57,500 nucleotides of DNA, taken from contig JACVTC010000002.1 of the NCBI GenBank assembly GCA_016946835.1, forward strand, positions 1,005,001 through 1,062,500, given 5' to 3'. The notes below the pieces were generated by a model that saw only the letters and a program-made list of their open reading frames with translations, made no database searches and was not told the origin of the DNA. Of this stretch, positions 12,901-26,373 are shown in pieces. Position 1 is the first letter of the stretch. Every line of letters begins with the position of its first letter. The position numbers and the translations under genes are program-made. The stretch comes from Neocallimastix lanati (nom. inval.). Lineage: Eukaryota > Neocallimastigomycota > Neocallimastigomycetes > Neocallimastigales > Neocallimastigaceae.

Positions 12901-15260
12901 TTCTAATTCTAATTCATATTAAAGTATTAAAGTCAATAATTTTTTTTTATTATATCTCATCCTTTGTTTCATTTTACTACTTTTCTCTCATTCCACACAT
13001 CTACATAATCTATAGATAGTAGATATTTATATTAACAATTTATGTATATTAACAATTTATCTATATAGATATAATCTTTTCAAAATTATTATTAGTATTA
13101 AAAAATGGCTCGACTGTAACACCGAAAACCATTCTTATTCTATTATTTATTTTATTTTCTTATTTATCCCCTTATCTATCTATCTATCAATATCTATCTA
13201 TATATATATAGTAAATCTTTTAAAAAAAAAAAATTTTTTTTTTTCCTTCTAGGATATAACAAACTAAAAAAAAAAAAAAAAAAAAATTGAAATTTATTTA
13301 ATTTAATTTATTCAGATATCTATGTTACATTAGTTGTACTTTTCTTTTTTTTTTTTTTTTCTTTTTTCTTTTTTATTTTCTGTTACCTATTCTATCCTAA
13401 TTAAGAAAAAAAAAATCATTTCTTTAATAATAATCTATAAATAAATAAATAAATAAATAAATAAATGAAATTTAGAAATTCCATAGAGGAATAAACCTTT
13501 CATAGAAACTTTTTTTTTTTTTTTTATTATTATTATTTTTACACTTTATAAAACAATACAATTTTTTACATATATATTTTTATATATATGTATAAAGGTA
13601 AAAAGATATTTATTATTATTATTATTATTATTATTTTTTTAAAAAAAAAAAAAGATAGAACATAATGAGTTTCAGGCTATACACCCCTTTATGCTGTTGG
13701 TCGGCCTATATCGAAAAATAATAAAAAAAAATATTATTAAACTATAAAAACAAAAACAAAAACAAAAACAAAAACAAAAACAAAAACAAAAACAAAAACA
13801 AAAACAATAATAATAAATAATAATAATAAATAATAAAATATTATTATTATCCGTTATTAATTATATATATTTTTTGTTTTTATTTTTTATTTTTTTGTTT
13901 TTGTTTAATTTAGTTTTATTTTTTTCTATATTTTATCTATTTAAATATATATGTATATATATAAAAGGAAAAAAAAAAAGTATCCTATGTTAATAGAATA
14001 GAAAATTAATTAAAAAAAAATAAAAAATAAAAAATAAAATAAATAATGATCAATATTCTATTAATGTATTAATTAATTGATAATTTTTTTTTGTATTAAA
14101 TTATATATAATAAATATATATAACAATATAATAATAATAGTTTTTTTTTTCTTTTTTTTTTTTCATTGTTAAATATTTTTAACAAATGTTTATGACATAC
14201 ATTTCAGTAACCTTAATAATAATAATACATAATAGAAAAAAAAAAAAAAAAAAAAAAAAAAGGAAAAAAAAAGTCATCTTTCTATTGTTTTTTTTTTTTC
14301 CTTTTAATTTTAATAATTATAATATATCTCTCTCTATATATACATATATAAATTAAAAATTAATTTAAATATAAAATTAGAATAATAATAAAAGCTCAAT
14401 TAAAAACCATGTTTTTTTTTTTTTTTTTTTAATTTATTTTAAAGGCAATCTTATTATATCATATTATATCATATTACATTTCTATTCATATATTAAAAAA
14501 TATAAAATTTATTATTATTAATTATTTATCTATTTTTTTTTTTTTTTTTTTTTTTTTTAATAGATTCTATTAACATGTGCTTAAAAATAATAAAATTAAA
14601 TTAAAAAAAAAAAAATAAAAATAAAAATCGGTTGAATAGATAAACTTTATATCCTAATAAATAAATTAATATAAATAATAAAAGTATTAATAAAATACAA
14701 ATGTTAATCTATACTATATATAATATATAATATTAATATATTATTTTTATTTATTAATAATGAATAAATGAATATATTAAATATATTAATATCAATATAT
14801 ATATATTTTCTTTTTTTCCTTTTTAATTATCATATTAACAACAACAACAATAATAATAATGATATAATAATAATAATAATAATAAAAATAATGATATAAT
14901 AAATCTTTTTATTACTATTTTTTTTTTTTTCATAATCAACAGCCGTTAGTATTATTATCCATAATTTTTGAATGTTTCTTTATTTTATTATTATTTTTTT
15001 TTTAATTTATATAAATTAAATATTTAAATTAAAATATTTAGATATAGCCATGAATTTAAAATTATTACTTTTATTAGTAATTCTTCCATTTATATATATA
15101 TATTTATATTTATATTGATTTAGAAAATGAAAAAAAAAAAATAATAATAATAATAATAATATTATATTTCTATCTATCTATCTATATATAAATTATTTTA
15201 ATGATAATAATAATACAATTGTTATATTATTAATACTATAATTAGAAAAAGTTTTTATTT
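12901..15260. other. Gene-free A/T DNA with G+C islands
   Basis: Islands at 13100-13135 (atggctcgactgtaacaccg) and 13664-13720 (cacccctttatgctgttggt) are strikingly G+C-rich. They hold frames of 23 (minus, MVFGVTVEPFFNT) and 18 codons (plus, MSFRLYTPLCCWSAYIEK). A 22-codon signal-peptide-like frame starts at 15050 (MNLKLLLLLVILPF). None is long enough to call. Confidence 0.5.
13746..13806 (+). repeat. (AAAAAC)n microsatellite
   Basis: Ten perfect copies of a six-base unit, unusual here because it keeps a C in register. Confidence 0.9.
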
Positions 15261-15286
15261 TAATGATTGTCTTTAATATTTTTTTA

Positions 15287-15374
15287 CTTTTTCTTTTTCC
15301 CTTTTCTTTTTTCTTTTTTTCCTTTTTTTCCTTTTTCTTTTTCCCTTTTCTTTTTTCTTTTTTTCCTTTTTTTC
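15287..15374 (+). repeat. 44-base pyrimidine-tract tandem duplication
   Basis: A C/T-only unit starting ctttttctttttcccttttc is present twice exactly. The plus-strand Phe/Pro/Ser frame across 15263-15550 is a by-product of this tract. Confidence 0.7.
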
Positions 15375-15608
15375 CTTTTTCTTTTTTTTTTTATTTAGTC
15401 ATTAATTTATTTTTTTTTCTCTTTTTTTTTTTTCTCTTAATTTATATGAATCATTTCCTATATTGTATTTCTTTTTCTTTTTTCTTTTTCTTTTTCTTTT
15501 TTTTTTTTTTTTTTTTTTTTTTTCCAATTTTATTAAATAGGATGCATTAAGTCTTAAATATTAAATTTATTATAATTTTAACGATCATAATGATTATTTA
15601 TTGTTAGT

Positions 15609-15642
15609 CATGTCGTCGTCAGTCGTCGTCGTAGTAGTAGTC
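15609..15642 (+). repeat. Compound trinucleotide repeat GTC/GTA
   Basis: The run gtcatgtcgtcgtcagtcg, then tcgtcgtagtagtagtc, is G+C-rich against the background. The complementary strand would read Thr or Asp runs, so it may come from a coding low-complexity tract. Confidence 0.7.
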
Positions 15643-15649
15643 AATACTA

Positions 15650-16282
15650 TTATTAATATTATAAGATATTATATAATAATATAATAATATAATAATAAAA
15701 AAAAATTATATATAGACATTTTATTTTAAATTAAAAAAAAAATTATATAATTTGGAACTCTTAATTATATTAAATTTAAAAATTTATATATATTTATATA
15801 TTTATATCTATATATAATTCAAATTTAATAATTTAATTTATTTTTTTTTTTTTTTATCATTTTGTATTTTATTACAAAAAAAAAAAATATATATATATAT
15901 ATATATTTTTGCTATTATTGATGATGTTATATATTATATTTTCAATTTCAATATTAATTTTATTTATGTAGAATAATTTTTATTTATGAATGGATGGATG
16001 GACCGCTATTTATTTTATTATGTATCACTTCATTATTATTATTCTATTATTATTTTATTATTATTTTATTATTTTATTATTATTATTTATTATTAATATC
16101 ATTTTATTATTATTATTTTATTATTAATATCATTTATTTATTATTAGTAGTAGTATTATTATTATTGTCTTTTTTTTTTTTTTTACTTTTCTTTCTTTTT
16201 TTTTTCTTTTCAACTATTTATCTGTTATTATAAGCAATAAAAATATATATATATATATATATTAATATATGAAACCATCATC

Positions 16283-16315
<33 letters not shown>

Positions 16316-16502
16316 TTATGAAATAGTTACATAAGTTAATAAGTTTTATTTTATGTTTTTTTTTTTTTTTTGTGATTTGTGTTTATGATCATTTGTTTCA
16401 AATTTATTAAATTTATTAATATTTATTTATTTATTTATTTTTATATATATTTTTATATATTTTTTTATTTATTTATATATTTTTATTTATTTTTATACTT
16501 TT

Positions 16503-16534
<32 letters not shown>

Positions 16535-16721
16535 TTTTTATTTATTTTTATTTTTTTTTTACCTTATTTAGTCCTTTTTCTTTTCTTTTTTTAAAATGTA
16601 CCGTCATTTACCTTAAATTATTTATTATTTATTTATTATTTATTATATTTTTTTTTTAAAATTTTTTTTTAATATATAAAATTTTACTATATTTATTCGA
16701 ATAAAATTCTATATAATTACT
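15650..16721. other. Gene-free A/T DNA
   Basis: It is dominated by ATT and TATA repeats. Frames at 15994-16233 and 16379-16594 are Phe/Leu/Tyr products of these repeats. Confidence 0.6.
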
Positions 16722-16865
16722 CTATTCATCGTCATCGTCATCGTCATAATTATAGTTACAATCATAGTCATAGTCATCCTGTTTTATAAGTTCTAATGCA
16801 TAAATGTTAATATTTTTTTTATTTTCTTTTTCCCCCTTTTTTTTTTTTTTATTATTACTCAACAT
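16722..16865 (-). CDS. Small ORF, 47 aa, basic N-terminus and acidic C-terminus
   Basis: An ATG at 16865 (minus strand, TAA immediately upstream) opens 47 codons ending in TAG at 16722-16724. The product starts MLSNNKKKKKGEKENKKNIN, continues IYALELIKQ and ends in an Asp/Tyr-rich tail with six Asp and a final Glu. The Asp tract comes from a GAC/GAT repeat (16729-16745), so part of this may be microsatellite. A splice-acceptor-like cag precedes the acidic part, so only that portion could be an exon. No homologue is recognised. Confidence 0.28.
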   Translation of the reverse strand: MLSNNKKKKKGEKENKKNINIYALELIKQDDYDYDCNYNYDDDDDDE

Positions 16866-17580
16866 TTAAAAAAAATATATATTTTAATGTATATAAAAAT
16901 ATTTTTTAATTACCATAAACATAATAAAGTATATAAAAAAAATATTTTATGCTATATTTTATATAATATATATTTATTTCATTTTTTTTTTTTAATTTAT
17001 TTTAAAATAAATAAATTCTATTTATATATATTTATATATACAGATTTAATATAAAAAATTTTTTATAAATTAATATGAGAATAAAATTTTTAAAACTTTT
17101 TATATTCTATTTTATATTACTATTTAATTTTTTTTTTTTTTTAATATTTTAAAAATGAAATAAAAAAAATATAGCTATATATGCATATATACATTTATTT
17201 ATTTATGTATATATATATATAATATTTATGTATATAAAATATTTATATATATAAAATATTTATGATGTATATAAATTTTTATTTTTTATTTTTATTAAAT
17301 TTTTTTTTTTTTTTTTTTGACCTTTTTTCACTCTTTTTTTCTTTCTTTGTTCCTGCCGTACAACTAAAAATGTAATTTAATTAATTAATTAATTAATTAG
17401 AAAAAAAAAATTTTTTTATTTATTTTTGATTAAAAAGTCCAAATAAAGTTAAAAAAAAAAAATTTTTTTTTGGTGTTAAAATATGAACGATTTAAAATTG
17501 ATTTCTGTTAAGTCATCACTTTATAAAATAAAATTAAAAAAAAAAAGTTTCAAATTTATATAAATATAAATAGATTTAAT
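16866..17580. other. Gene-free A/T DNA with small islands
   Basis: The patch 17315-17370 (gttcctgccgtacaactaaa) reads open in two minus frames. An ATG frame of 26 codons lies at 17483-17563 (MNDLKLISVKSSLYKIKLKK). Both are unproven. Confidence 0.45.
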
Positions 17581-17745
17581 TATTATTTAATTATTCAATT
17601 ATTTATCATTTAATTATTTATCATTTAATTATTTATTAATATTTACTCTTTATTATTATTTATTATTTAATTATTTAATTATTTAATTATTTAATTATTT
17701 AATTATTTAATTATTTAATTATTTAATTATTTAATTATTTATAAT
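17581..17745 (+). repeat. TTAATTATTTA-type array with a dispersed-repeat relative
   Basis: Repeats of attatttaatt run through 17660-17745. At 17631-17665 the string attaatatttactctttatt is a diverged relative of the dispersed core, in the opposite orientation to 34441. Confidence 0.6.
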
Positions 17746-18059
17746 CTTTTTTTATTTTTTTAAATTAAAAATAATAAAGTAAAAAAAAAAACTTAATGTT
17801 GTACAAAATCAGTAAAAAAAAAAAAAAAAAGTTTAAATAAATTAAAACTGTTTTTTTTTTAATAATAAAGATAAATTAAATTTTTTATAAAAAAAAAACT
17901 TAAAATTAAATTACAGATATTAAGAGTGTATATTATTAATAGTAGTAATAATATAATAAAATAGAGTAAATAAAATAAAAATAACAGATTAAGAAATAGA
18001 AAAATATAAAAATATAGTAATAAATTAAAAATAATAGATTAATAACTTAAAAAAAAATA

Positions 18060-18310
18060 AATAATAAATAATAAATAATAAATAATAAATAATTAAATAA
18101 TAAATAATAAATAATAAATAATAAATAATAAATAATAAATAATAAATAATAAATAATAAATAATAAATAATAAATAATAAATAATAAATAATAAATAATA
18201 AATAATAAATAATAAATAATAAATAATTAATAATAAATAATAAATAATAAATAATAAATAATTAATAATAAATTATAAATAATAAATAATAAATAATAAA
18301 TAATAAATAA
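18060..18310 (+). repeat. Seven-base tandem array (TAAATAA)n
   Basis: About 35 units of a 7-base repeat with occasional attaat interruptions. The same unit builds 34190-34545. Confidence 0.85.
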
Positions 18311-18324
18311 TTTAAATAGTAAAA

Positions 18325-18355
<31 letters not shown>

Positions 18356-18485
18356 TAGGTATCAACTACGGTATACTTTTCTTTCTTATTTTAATTTTAT
18401 TTTTTTTTTATTTCATTTTATTTTATTTTTATGGTATCAAATTTCTAAAACATGAAAAAGAAAAATTATCCTTTTTAATTTAAAT

Positions 18486-18672
18486 TATTTATTATTATTT
18501 ATTATACAATTATTCAATTATTTATTATTCAATTATTAATTATTCAATTATTTATTATTCAATTATTTATTATTCAATTATTTATTATACAATTATTTAT
18601 TATACAATTATTTATTATACAATTATTTATTATACAATTATTTATTATACAATTATTCAATTATTTATTATT
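18486..18672 (+). repeat. 15-base tandem array
   Basis: Around ten units of attatacaattattt or attattcaattattt in a row, with a shift from the ttc form to the tac form along the array. Confidence 0.75.
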
Positions 18673-19350
18673 ATTTATATTTGTATTTATATATAAATAT
18701 TTAATTAAATAATGATAAATATATTTACATATATATATATTTTTTTTGTAATTTTTCTTTTTTTTATATATTTATTATTTGTATCGGTTAATTTTGATTT
18801 GTTTTAACATTTACATTAATTTATTTTTTTTATTACTGTTCTAATTTTATTTTAATTTTGTATTTAAAAAAAAATGAAATGAAATGAAATGAAATATTAA
18901 TAATAATTTTATATTTGATTAGATTATTTATTAGTTTCAAAAAAATAATAATAATAATAATAATAATAATTATATATTTATATATAAATATTTATATCAA
19001 CAAAAATTAAATAATAAGAAAAAAGAATAATAAAAAAAGAAAAAATGAAAAAAAAAAATTTAACCGAATTAGAAAAGAAAAAGAAAAAGAAAAAAATAAA
19101 AAACTTTATTAATTATAAATCATTATTGTTAAGTTCTAAAAAAAATAAAAAAATTAAAAAAAAAATTTTAAACTAATAATTTATATGAAGGTCAAATGAC
19201 AAACATTCAAAATTCTTTTTTTTTTTTATTACTATAAATTTTATGATGTATTAAAATTATAATAGGATGAATAGAGATGATTCATAATTTAATAATTTAT
19301 TTTTATTTTATTCAATTATTTATGATTTATTACTTATTAATAAATACCCT

Positions 19351-19470
19351 TTTTATTATTTATTGATTAATATATCCTCTTTTTATTATTTATTGATTAA
19401 TAAATCCTCATTTTATTATTTATTGATTAATATATCCTCATTTTATTATTTATTGATTAATAAATCCTCT
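19351..19470 (+). repeat. 30-base tandem repeat, four exact-length units
   Basis: Four units of 30 bases (ttttattatttattgattaa plus tatatcctct or taaatcctca) follow a diverged fifth at 19321-19350. The seventh position after gattaa alternates between tatatcc and taaatcc, which suggests copying as 60-base pairs. The length is a multiple of three, so one plus frame reads FYYLLINKSS/FYYLLINISS repeatedly, with no start codon. Confidence 0.8.
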
Positions 19471-19908
19471 TTTTTTTTTATTATTATTATTTATTAGTAA
19501 TTATTACTGTTTTTCTTTTTTATTCATTGATTGCTTATTGCTTAATTAATAAATAAAATGAAATAAAATAAATATTTTTTTTTTTTTGAGTTTTTATTAA
19601 ATTTTTTTTTTCATATTTTTTAAATCAAATTATGGAAGAAAAAGGAAAATGGATACAACAAATATTTTCCTTTTTTAGAAAAATAAATGAAAAATAAATG
19701 AAAAATAAAAAAAAATTAAAAGAAAAAAATTTTTTTTTTTTTTGAAAATGGAAATAATTTCATAAAAAAAAATGAAATAAATATATTTTATTGGTTACAC
19801 AAATCAAAATTTGAAATTTTTTAGATTAAAAGTTGTTAAAAATAATTAAAATAGGAAATAATAAAAAATAAATAAAAAATAAATAAAAAATAAAAGCAAA
19901 AAAAAAAA

Positions 19909-20150
<242 letters not shown>

Positions 20151-20494
20151 AAATGAACTAAATAAATGTATTAAAAATGAAAACTTACAAAAAAACATTG
20201 AAATGCAAATAACCAATTTTTTTAAAAAAAAAAAAAAATAATAAAATTTAAGCATAAATATAAATATAATATATATATTGATAAAAAAAAAATTTTATAA
20301 TTTTTATCATTATTATTATTATTATTTAAAAAAATTATCAGTTATTTCTCTATTCCTTCCCTTAAAATAAATCATAATAAATAATAAAATTTTGTTTTTC
20401 TTCTTTTCGTTTTAATATATTATTTATTTTTTTTTTTTATTATTATTATTTGAAGAAAATGATTCATTTTTTTTTAAAAAAAATAAAAAAAAAA

Positions 20495-20518
20495 TTAACC
20501 CAATCTCCTAGGGGTTAA
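20495..20518. other. Hairpin TTAACCC/GGGTTAA
   Basis: Seven perfect base pairs around a 10-base loop, aatctcctag. It is G+C-rich for this window and lies between A tracts. Confidence 0.5.
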
Positions 20519-20908
20519 GTTTATGTAAAGGAAAAAAAAAAAAAAAAGAAAAAATAGATAAAATAAGGATGACATTACTATATAAATATTAATAATAAAA
20601 TTATTATTTATTATTATTTATGATACTTTTAATTAATGATTATTTATTATTATTTAAAATATTTATAATAATAAAATAAAGTTTTAAAGGTGTTTTTTTT
20701 TTTTTTTTTTTTTTTTTTCTTATTCTATTATTTATTATTTATAATTAATTATTTCATTGATAATTTTCCATTTAATTTTTTCGTTTTTCTGTTTATTATT
20801 TAATTATTAGTTTTAATAAAAAATATTTATTAGTTTTATTTGATTTTCACAAATCAAAATATTTTTATAAACTTTAATAAATTTAGCAAAAATTAAGAAA
20901 TAGAATCC

Positions 20909-20949
<41 letters not shown>

Positions 20950-21316
20950 GATTAAAAAAAAAAATTAATAATAATAAAGAAATTAAAAATATATATTATT
21001 TATTATAGGTTATTTAAAATATTTTCTAATAATTCTAATAGGATATATACATACATAATCAATAATAAAAATGAACGGAGTAAAGATTTTTTTTTTATTT
21101 TATTTTATTTTTATTTTATGTTTCTTAATTCGTTTCACTAAAATGATTTTTTTTCTTTCAAATTTTATTTTTTTTGTTTCACTAAATGATTTTCCTTAAA
21201 AATAATAATAATAATAATAATCATTTTTTATGTGGGATAGATATTAATCGAAATGAAATCCAATAAAATAATCTGATCATTTCCTCTATTTTAATATTTT
21301 TAGGAGAATTAAAAAT

Positions 21317-21349
<33 letters not shown>

Positions 21350-23106
21350 AAAAAGGAAAAAAAACGAATTCAATTCAATAAAAATAATGGTTGATTCTTT
21401 TATTTTTATTTTTATATTTGATAAAAAGAGAAAAATTATAGGATAAAAAAAAAAAACAAATAATTAATAATAAAATAAATAATTATATATATATATATAT
21501 AAAACCTTAATAAGAAAAAAGTTTACTTTTTTTTTTAAAATATATATATATATATAATGTTTATATAAAATTTTACAGGATTATATATGATATAAAGGAT
21601 TATTTTTTATATATTCTATATTATATAAAGGATTAAGTTTTTATTTTTTTTTAATTGTATGATTTCAACACCTAATCCATTCTCCTTTTTTGAGAGGTCA
21701 TAGGGTTGAACAAAAAAAAATTTTTTTTCTTTTCATTTTTTTTTTAGAATCAATGATGGCATTCTGAAAATGGAAAAATTGATAAAAATAATTTAATAAA
21801 AAATAAATATAAAAAATAAAAAATAAAAAAAAAAAAAAAAAAAAAAGAAAAAAGAAAAATTAAATATTATAAAATAATATAAAATAATAAATTAACTATA
21901 AAATAATATAAAAGAATATAAAATAATATAAAAGAATATAAAATAATATAGAAGAATTTAAAAAAAATAAAAATTATTCATAAAAAAAGTTTAATCTTTA
22001 ATTAAAAAATTCTAATTTAGTATCTTATGAAAATTAATTATTACAATATAAATTAATATATATACTATAGAATATAATAATATAATAAATAGATATAATA
22101 AACAATATTCATTAATAATAATATAATACAATGTAATATATAATTAAAATAGAATAAATTTTTAAATGTAACATTAAATAGAAATTTAATTTAATATAAA
22201 TCATAATTTACCCAAAATAGACAAAATCAAATGCTGAAAGTTTTACAAAAGATCTAATCATAATCATTAAAAAAAAAAAAATAATTAAAATTAAGGATTA
22301 ACAAAAAGATTATTTATTAATAAATTATATAAATCATTCATTATTACTATAATGAAATAATCATCAGTTCACAATGAAATCATCATGAAATAATGAAATA
22401 ATAATAAAGTAATACTACATCATACTACTTTTTAAAATTAAAATAATAATATTAAAAAAAAAAAAAAAAGATTAATTAAAAAAATGAAAAAAAAAAAGAG
22501 AAAAAGAGAAAAAAGAAAAGGATTAATTAATTCATTTAAATTTAAAAATGTTTTAATGATACAAAATAAAAAAAAAAATTTAAATTAAATTAAATATATA
22601 TATATATATATATAAAGAAAAAAAATAATTAAATAAAATAAAATAAAATAAAATAAAATAATTAACGGATTGACATTATGATAATAATAATAATAATAAT
22701 AAAAAAAGAAGAATGAAATGACTTTAACAACTAACTAACAAACAATGAAATATTAATTAAAAAAGAAAAGAAAAAAAAAGAGAAGATCATGAGTTCATCC
22801 ATCCTAAATAATAATAACAATAATAACAATAATAATTATAATAACAATAATAATTAACTATTTATATATTATAGGATTAAATACCTAATAAACTTTTAAA
22901 AGTTATTTAATAGAAAAGAAATAATTAAAATAAATAAATAAATAAATAAAGAAAAAGAGAGAAAGAGAGAAAGAGAAAAATAAAAAAAAAAAAGTAAAAA
23001 TATAATAATGAATAATTAAAAAAAAAATTTTTTCTTTTTTTTTTTTGCTTTATTTCTTTCAGTTTAAAAATTTGTATTTTTTATTCTTTTTTATTTCATT
23101 TTTATG

Positions 23107-23154
23107 ATCATATTCATATTCATATTCATATTCATATTCATATTCATATTTATT
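23107..23154 (+). repeat. (ATATTC)n microsatellite
   Basis: Seven or eight copies of a six-base unit with a regular C. Confidence 0.85.
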
Positions 23155-24059
23155 ATTATTTAAAGTAATAAATGAAACTTTATTTTTTTTTAGGAAATGA
23201 TTAATTTAGTAAAAAAAAAAAAAGTAAAAAAAAAAAAAATTTTTTTTTTCATTTAAACTTTATTATAAGAAAGGAAAAGAAATGAATCATAGTTTAGAAA
23301 AAAAAAAAAAGAAAAAAAAAAAAAAAAAAAGTTTATTAAATATTTTTAAAATAATTAAATATAAATTTGAAAAAAAAATTTTTATTTTTAATTTCATTTT
23401 CATTTTCATTTTCATTTTTATTTTATTTATTTTTTTTTTTTAGTTATTTTATCCATTGTTATTAAAAGGTAAAATAATGACTTTTTTTTTGGCTTTTACT
23501 CATATTAATTACTTTTTTTTCTTTTTTTTTTTTAAAAAAAAAATTTAAATTCATTTGTTATCCCTAAATTTACAATTATTATTATTATTATTATTATTAT
23601 TATGAGGATGACTTCTAATAAATAATACTTTGATTAAAATTTTCTTTTTAAAAAAGGTTCAAAAAAAAATTCTTTTTATTTATTTAATTAATTAATTATT
23701 CATCCATTCATTTATTTATTTGATTTATTTATTTGATTTAATAAAAAATTAAATTTTTAATTTTTTTAATATTTTTTTTTTTTTTTTTTTTTAAGTTGAA
23801 TTTTGTGTAACTGAAAGTTTTTTTTTTTTTTTTAACCGAAATTAATCATTCAATGGATTGATTCGTTTTATTTTATTGAAGTTCATAAATGGATACATTC
23901 ATTTCAATTTCAATTTTATTTTATTTCATTCCTTCATTAACTCTCATCACTATACTAGTTAATTATATTATTATATTATTATATATTTTAATTTATTAAA
24001 ATAGAAACAAACAAACAAACAAAAAAAAAAGAATGATCTAATATATTTTATTCTTTATT

Positions 24060-24185
24060 CCTTATTGTTATTTAATTATTTTTTGTATTATTTAATTATT
24101 TTTTGTATTATTTAATTATTATTTTGTATTATTTAATTATTATTTTGTATTATTTAATTATTTTTTTGTATTATTTAATTTTTTT
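24060..24185 (+). repeat. Tandem repeat of about 22 bases, five units
   Basis: Units of ttttgtattatttaattatt repeat with small length changes in the T tract. Confidence 0.7.
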
Positions 24186-26117
24186 TTTTTTTGTATAATT
24201 TTTTTTTTTTTTAATATTAGTCAAACCTTTTTTTTAAATAAAATTTCTTTTTATCCTTTTTTTTTTTTTTTTTTTAAAACAAAATTTAATCCAACCAACG
24301 CTAAAAAGAAAAAAAAAATGAATCATAATAAAATGAATCATAATAAAATGAAAAATGAAAAATGAAAAATGAAAAATGAAATTTTTTATTTATTTTATTT
24401 TTTTTTTTTTTTGGGGTGAACATGAACAAAAGAACAAAAAAATTAAATAAAAAAAAAAATTTCATTTTTAAATTAATTTTAAATTAAATTAAATTAACAA
24501 AAAAAAAAAAAAAAGTTACACAAATCCTTTTTTTTTTTTTTATATCATCATTCTCCACTTTTATATTAAAAATATTAAAAAAAAAAAAATAAAAAAATAA
24601 ATAATTATTATAATTTCTATTATTTTATATACTATTTGATACTATTATTTCTATTATTTCTTTATTTCTATTATTTCTATTATTTCTATTATTTCTATTA
24701 TTTCTATATTTTAGAGTTTTCTTATTTTTATTCTTATATACTATTTAAGGATTAATGAACATTTTTTTTTTCAATTTTTTTTTTGTTACATAAATAACAT
24801 TTATTTGTTTTTTTTTATACCTTATTTTTGTTTCGTTTTTTTTTTTTTAATGTATAAGATAATATTATATTTCTATGAAAATAATAATAATAATAATAAA
24901 TAATAAATAATAATAATCATAAAAATTATGATAATAATAATAATAATAAAAACTTATTTTTTTATAATAAATTCCTTTTTAAAATTTTTTTTAATTTTAA
25001 ATTTAAATAAATAATAAAAAAAATGAATAGGATAGCATTTAAAACATTATCCTTATATAGAAATATAGATTTATTTAAATAATATATATATTTATACATA
25101 TATATAAATATACATAAATATATAAATATACATAAATATATATTATATTTATTTATTTATTATTTTTCTTTTTTACTTTATCTTTATTTATAATGATGAT
25201 GATGATGATGATTACTCATCCTATCTTATTTATTTTTTTTTTTAATAAAACTATTTCATCATAAAATTTTAATTTTAATAAACTAGACTGTATTGTTATA
25301 TATATCCTCTCATATATTATGTGTTTCCAATTCTAAAAGTTTAATTTATGTTGAACTGTACATTATCAATCCATTTTAGGTAAATTAAAAAAAAGTCAAT
25401 TTCATATGATAAAATAAAAATTAAATTTGTTTTATATATTACTAAATTTATTTTATATTTATTTTTATTATTTTATATATTTCTAAATTTTATATATATT
25501 ATATTTATTTTATTTTATATATTTCTATATTTTTTATATATTTCTATATTTATTTTATATTTCTATATTTATTTTAAATTTATTTTATTATTTTATATAT
25601 TACTCTATTTCAATAGTTCTATTTCTATATTCTATTTTATTATTTTCTCTATATTTTAAAATTCATTTTTAATATTTCTATCTAATAATTATTTATGGTA
25701 TTCATCATTAAAGGAAAAAAAATTTTTTTAATGTTTTATTTTATTTTATTTAATTAGTACAAATTATATTTGATATTTATTATTTTATTTTATCGTTATT
25801 TATTATTATATGGATATTTATTATTTTATTGTTATTTATTATTATATGTATATTTATTATTTTATTGTTATTTATTATTATATGATGATTAGCAAAAAAT
25901 TAATAATGATATAGTTTGCTAATGATTTCAAAGTGTTAAATTATTTTGAATACAACGGTATTAGAATTATTATTGTGTGGGTATGGTATGAAATTGTATT
26001 GGATTATCTTTAAAAATAACCATAATAAAAAAAAAAGGAAATTATTAAAAAAAAGAGAATATTAGAATAGAAAATAATTAAAAAAGAAAATAAAAAAAAA
26101 AGAATAAACTAAAAATA

Positions 26118-26181
<64 letters not shown>
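26118..26181 (+). repeat. (AAT)n microsatellite
   Basis: About 21 units. A minus-strand 75-codon frame (26062-26289) reads poly-Tyr through it. Its first part, DNQQQEQIKKNLNLTYFIM, is more varied but not convincing. Confidence 0.85.
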
Positions 26182-26186
<5 letters not shown>

Positions 26187-26341
26187 GTTTCATCATTATA
26201 AAATAAGTTAAATTTAAATTTTTTTTGATTTGTTCCTGTTGTTGGTTGTCTTTTTTTTTTTTTTTTTTTTTTATTCTTAATGTGGTCAATTTTTTAATTT
26301 TTCAATATATATACATATAGAAATATACATATATATATGTA

Positions 26342-26373
<32 letters not shown>

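Larger units (their letters stand above)
20260..26050. other. Gene-free A/T DNA
   Basis: It holds A/T tracts up to 37 bases (21316-21352). Short varied ATG frames occur at 21186-21266, 21659-21703, 23889-23999 (36 codons, hydrophobic) and 25023-25082 (MNRIAFKTLSLYRNIDLFK). A mixed island at 25885-26013 is open on both strands. Confidence 0.5.

Noticed and set aside
13096-13135. Pol III B box or tRNA remnant (gttacagtcgagcc on the minus strand)
   Set aside because: Does not match GGTTCGANTCC and no stems of a tRNA surround it.
15263-15550. 95-codon Phe/Pro/Ser frame
   Set aside because: Product of a pyrimidine tract with a 44-base duplication.
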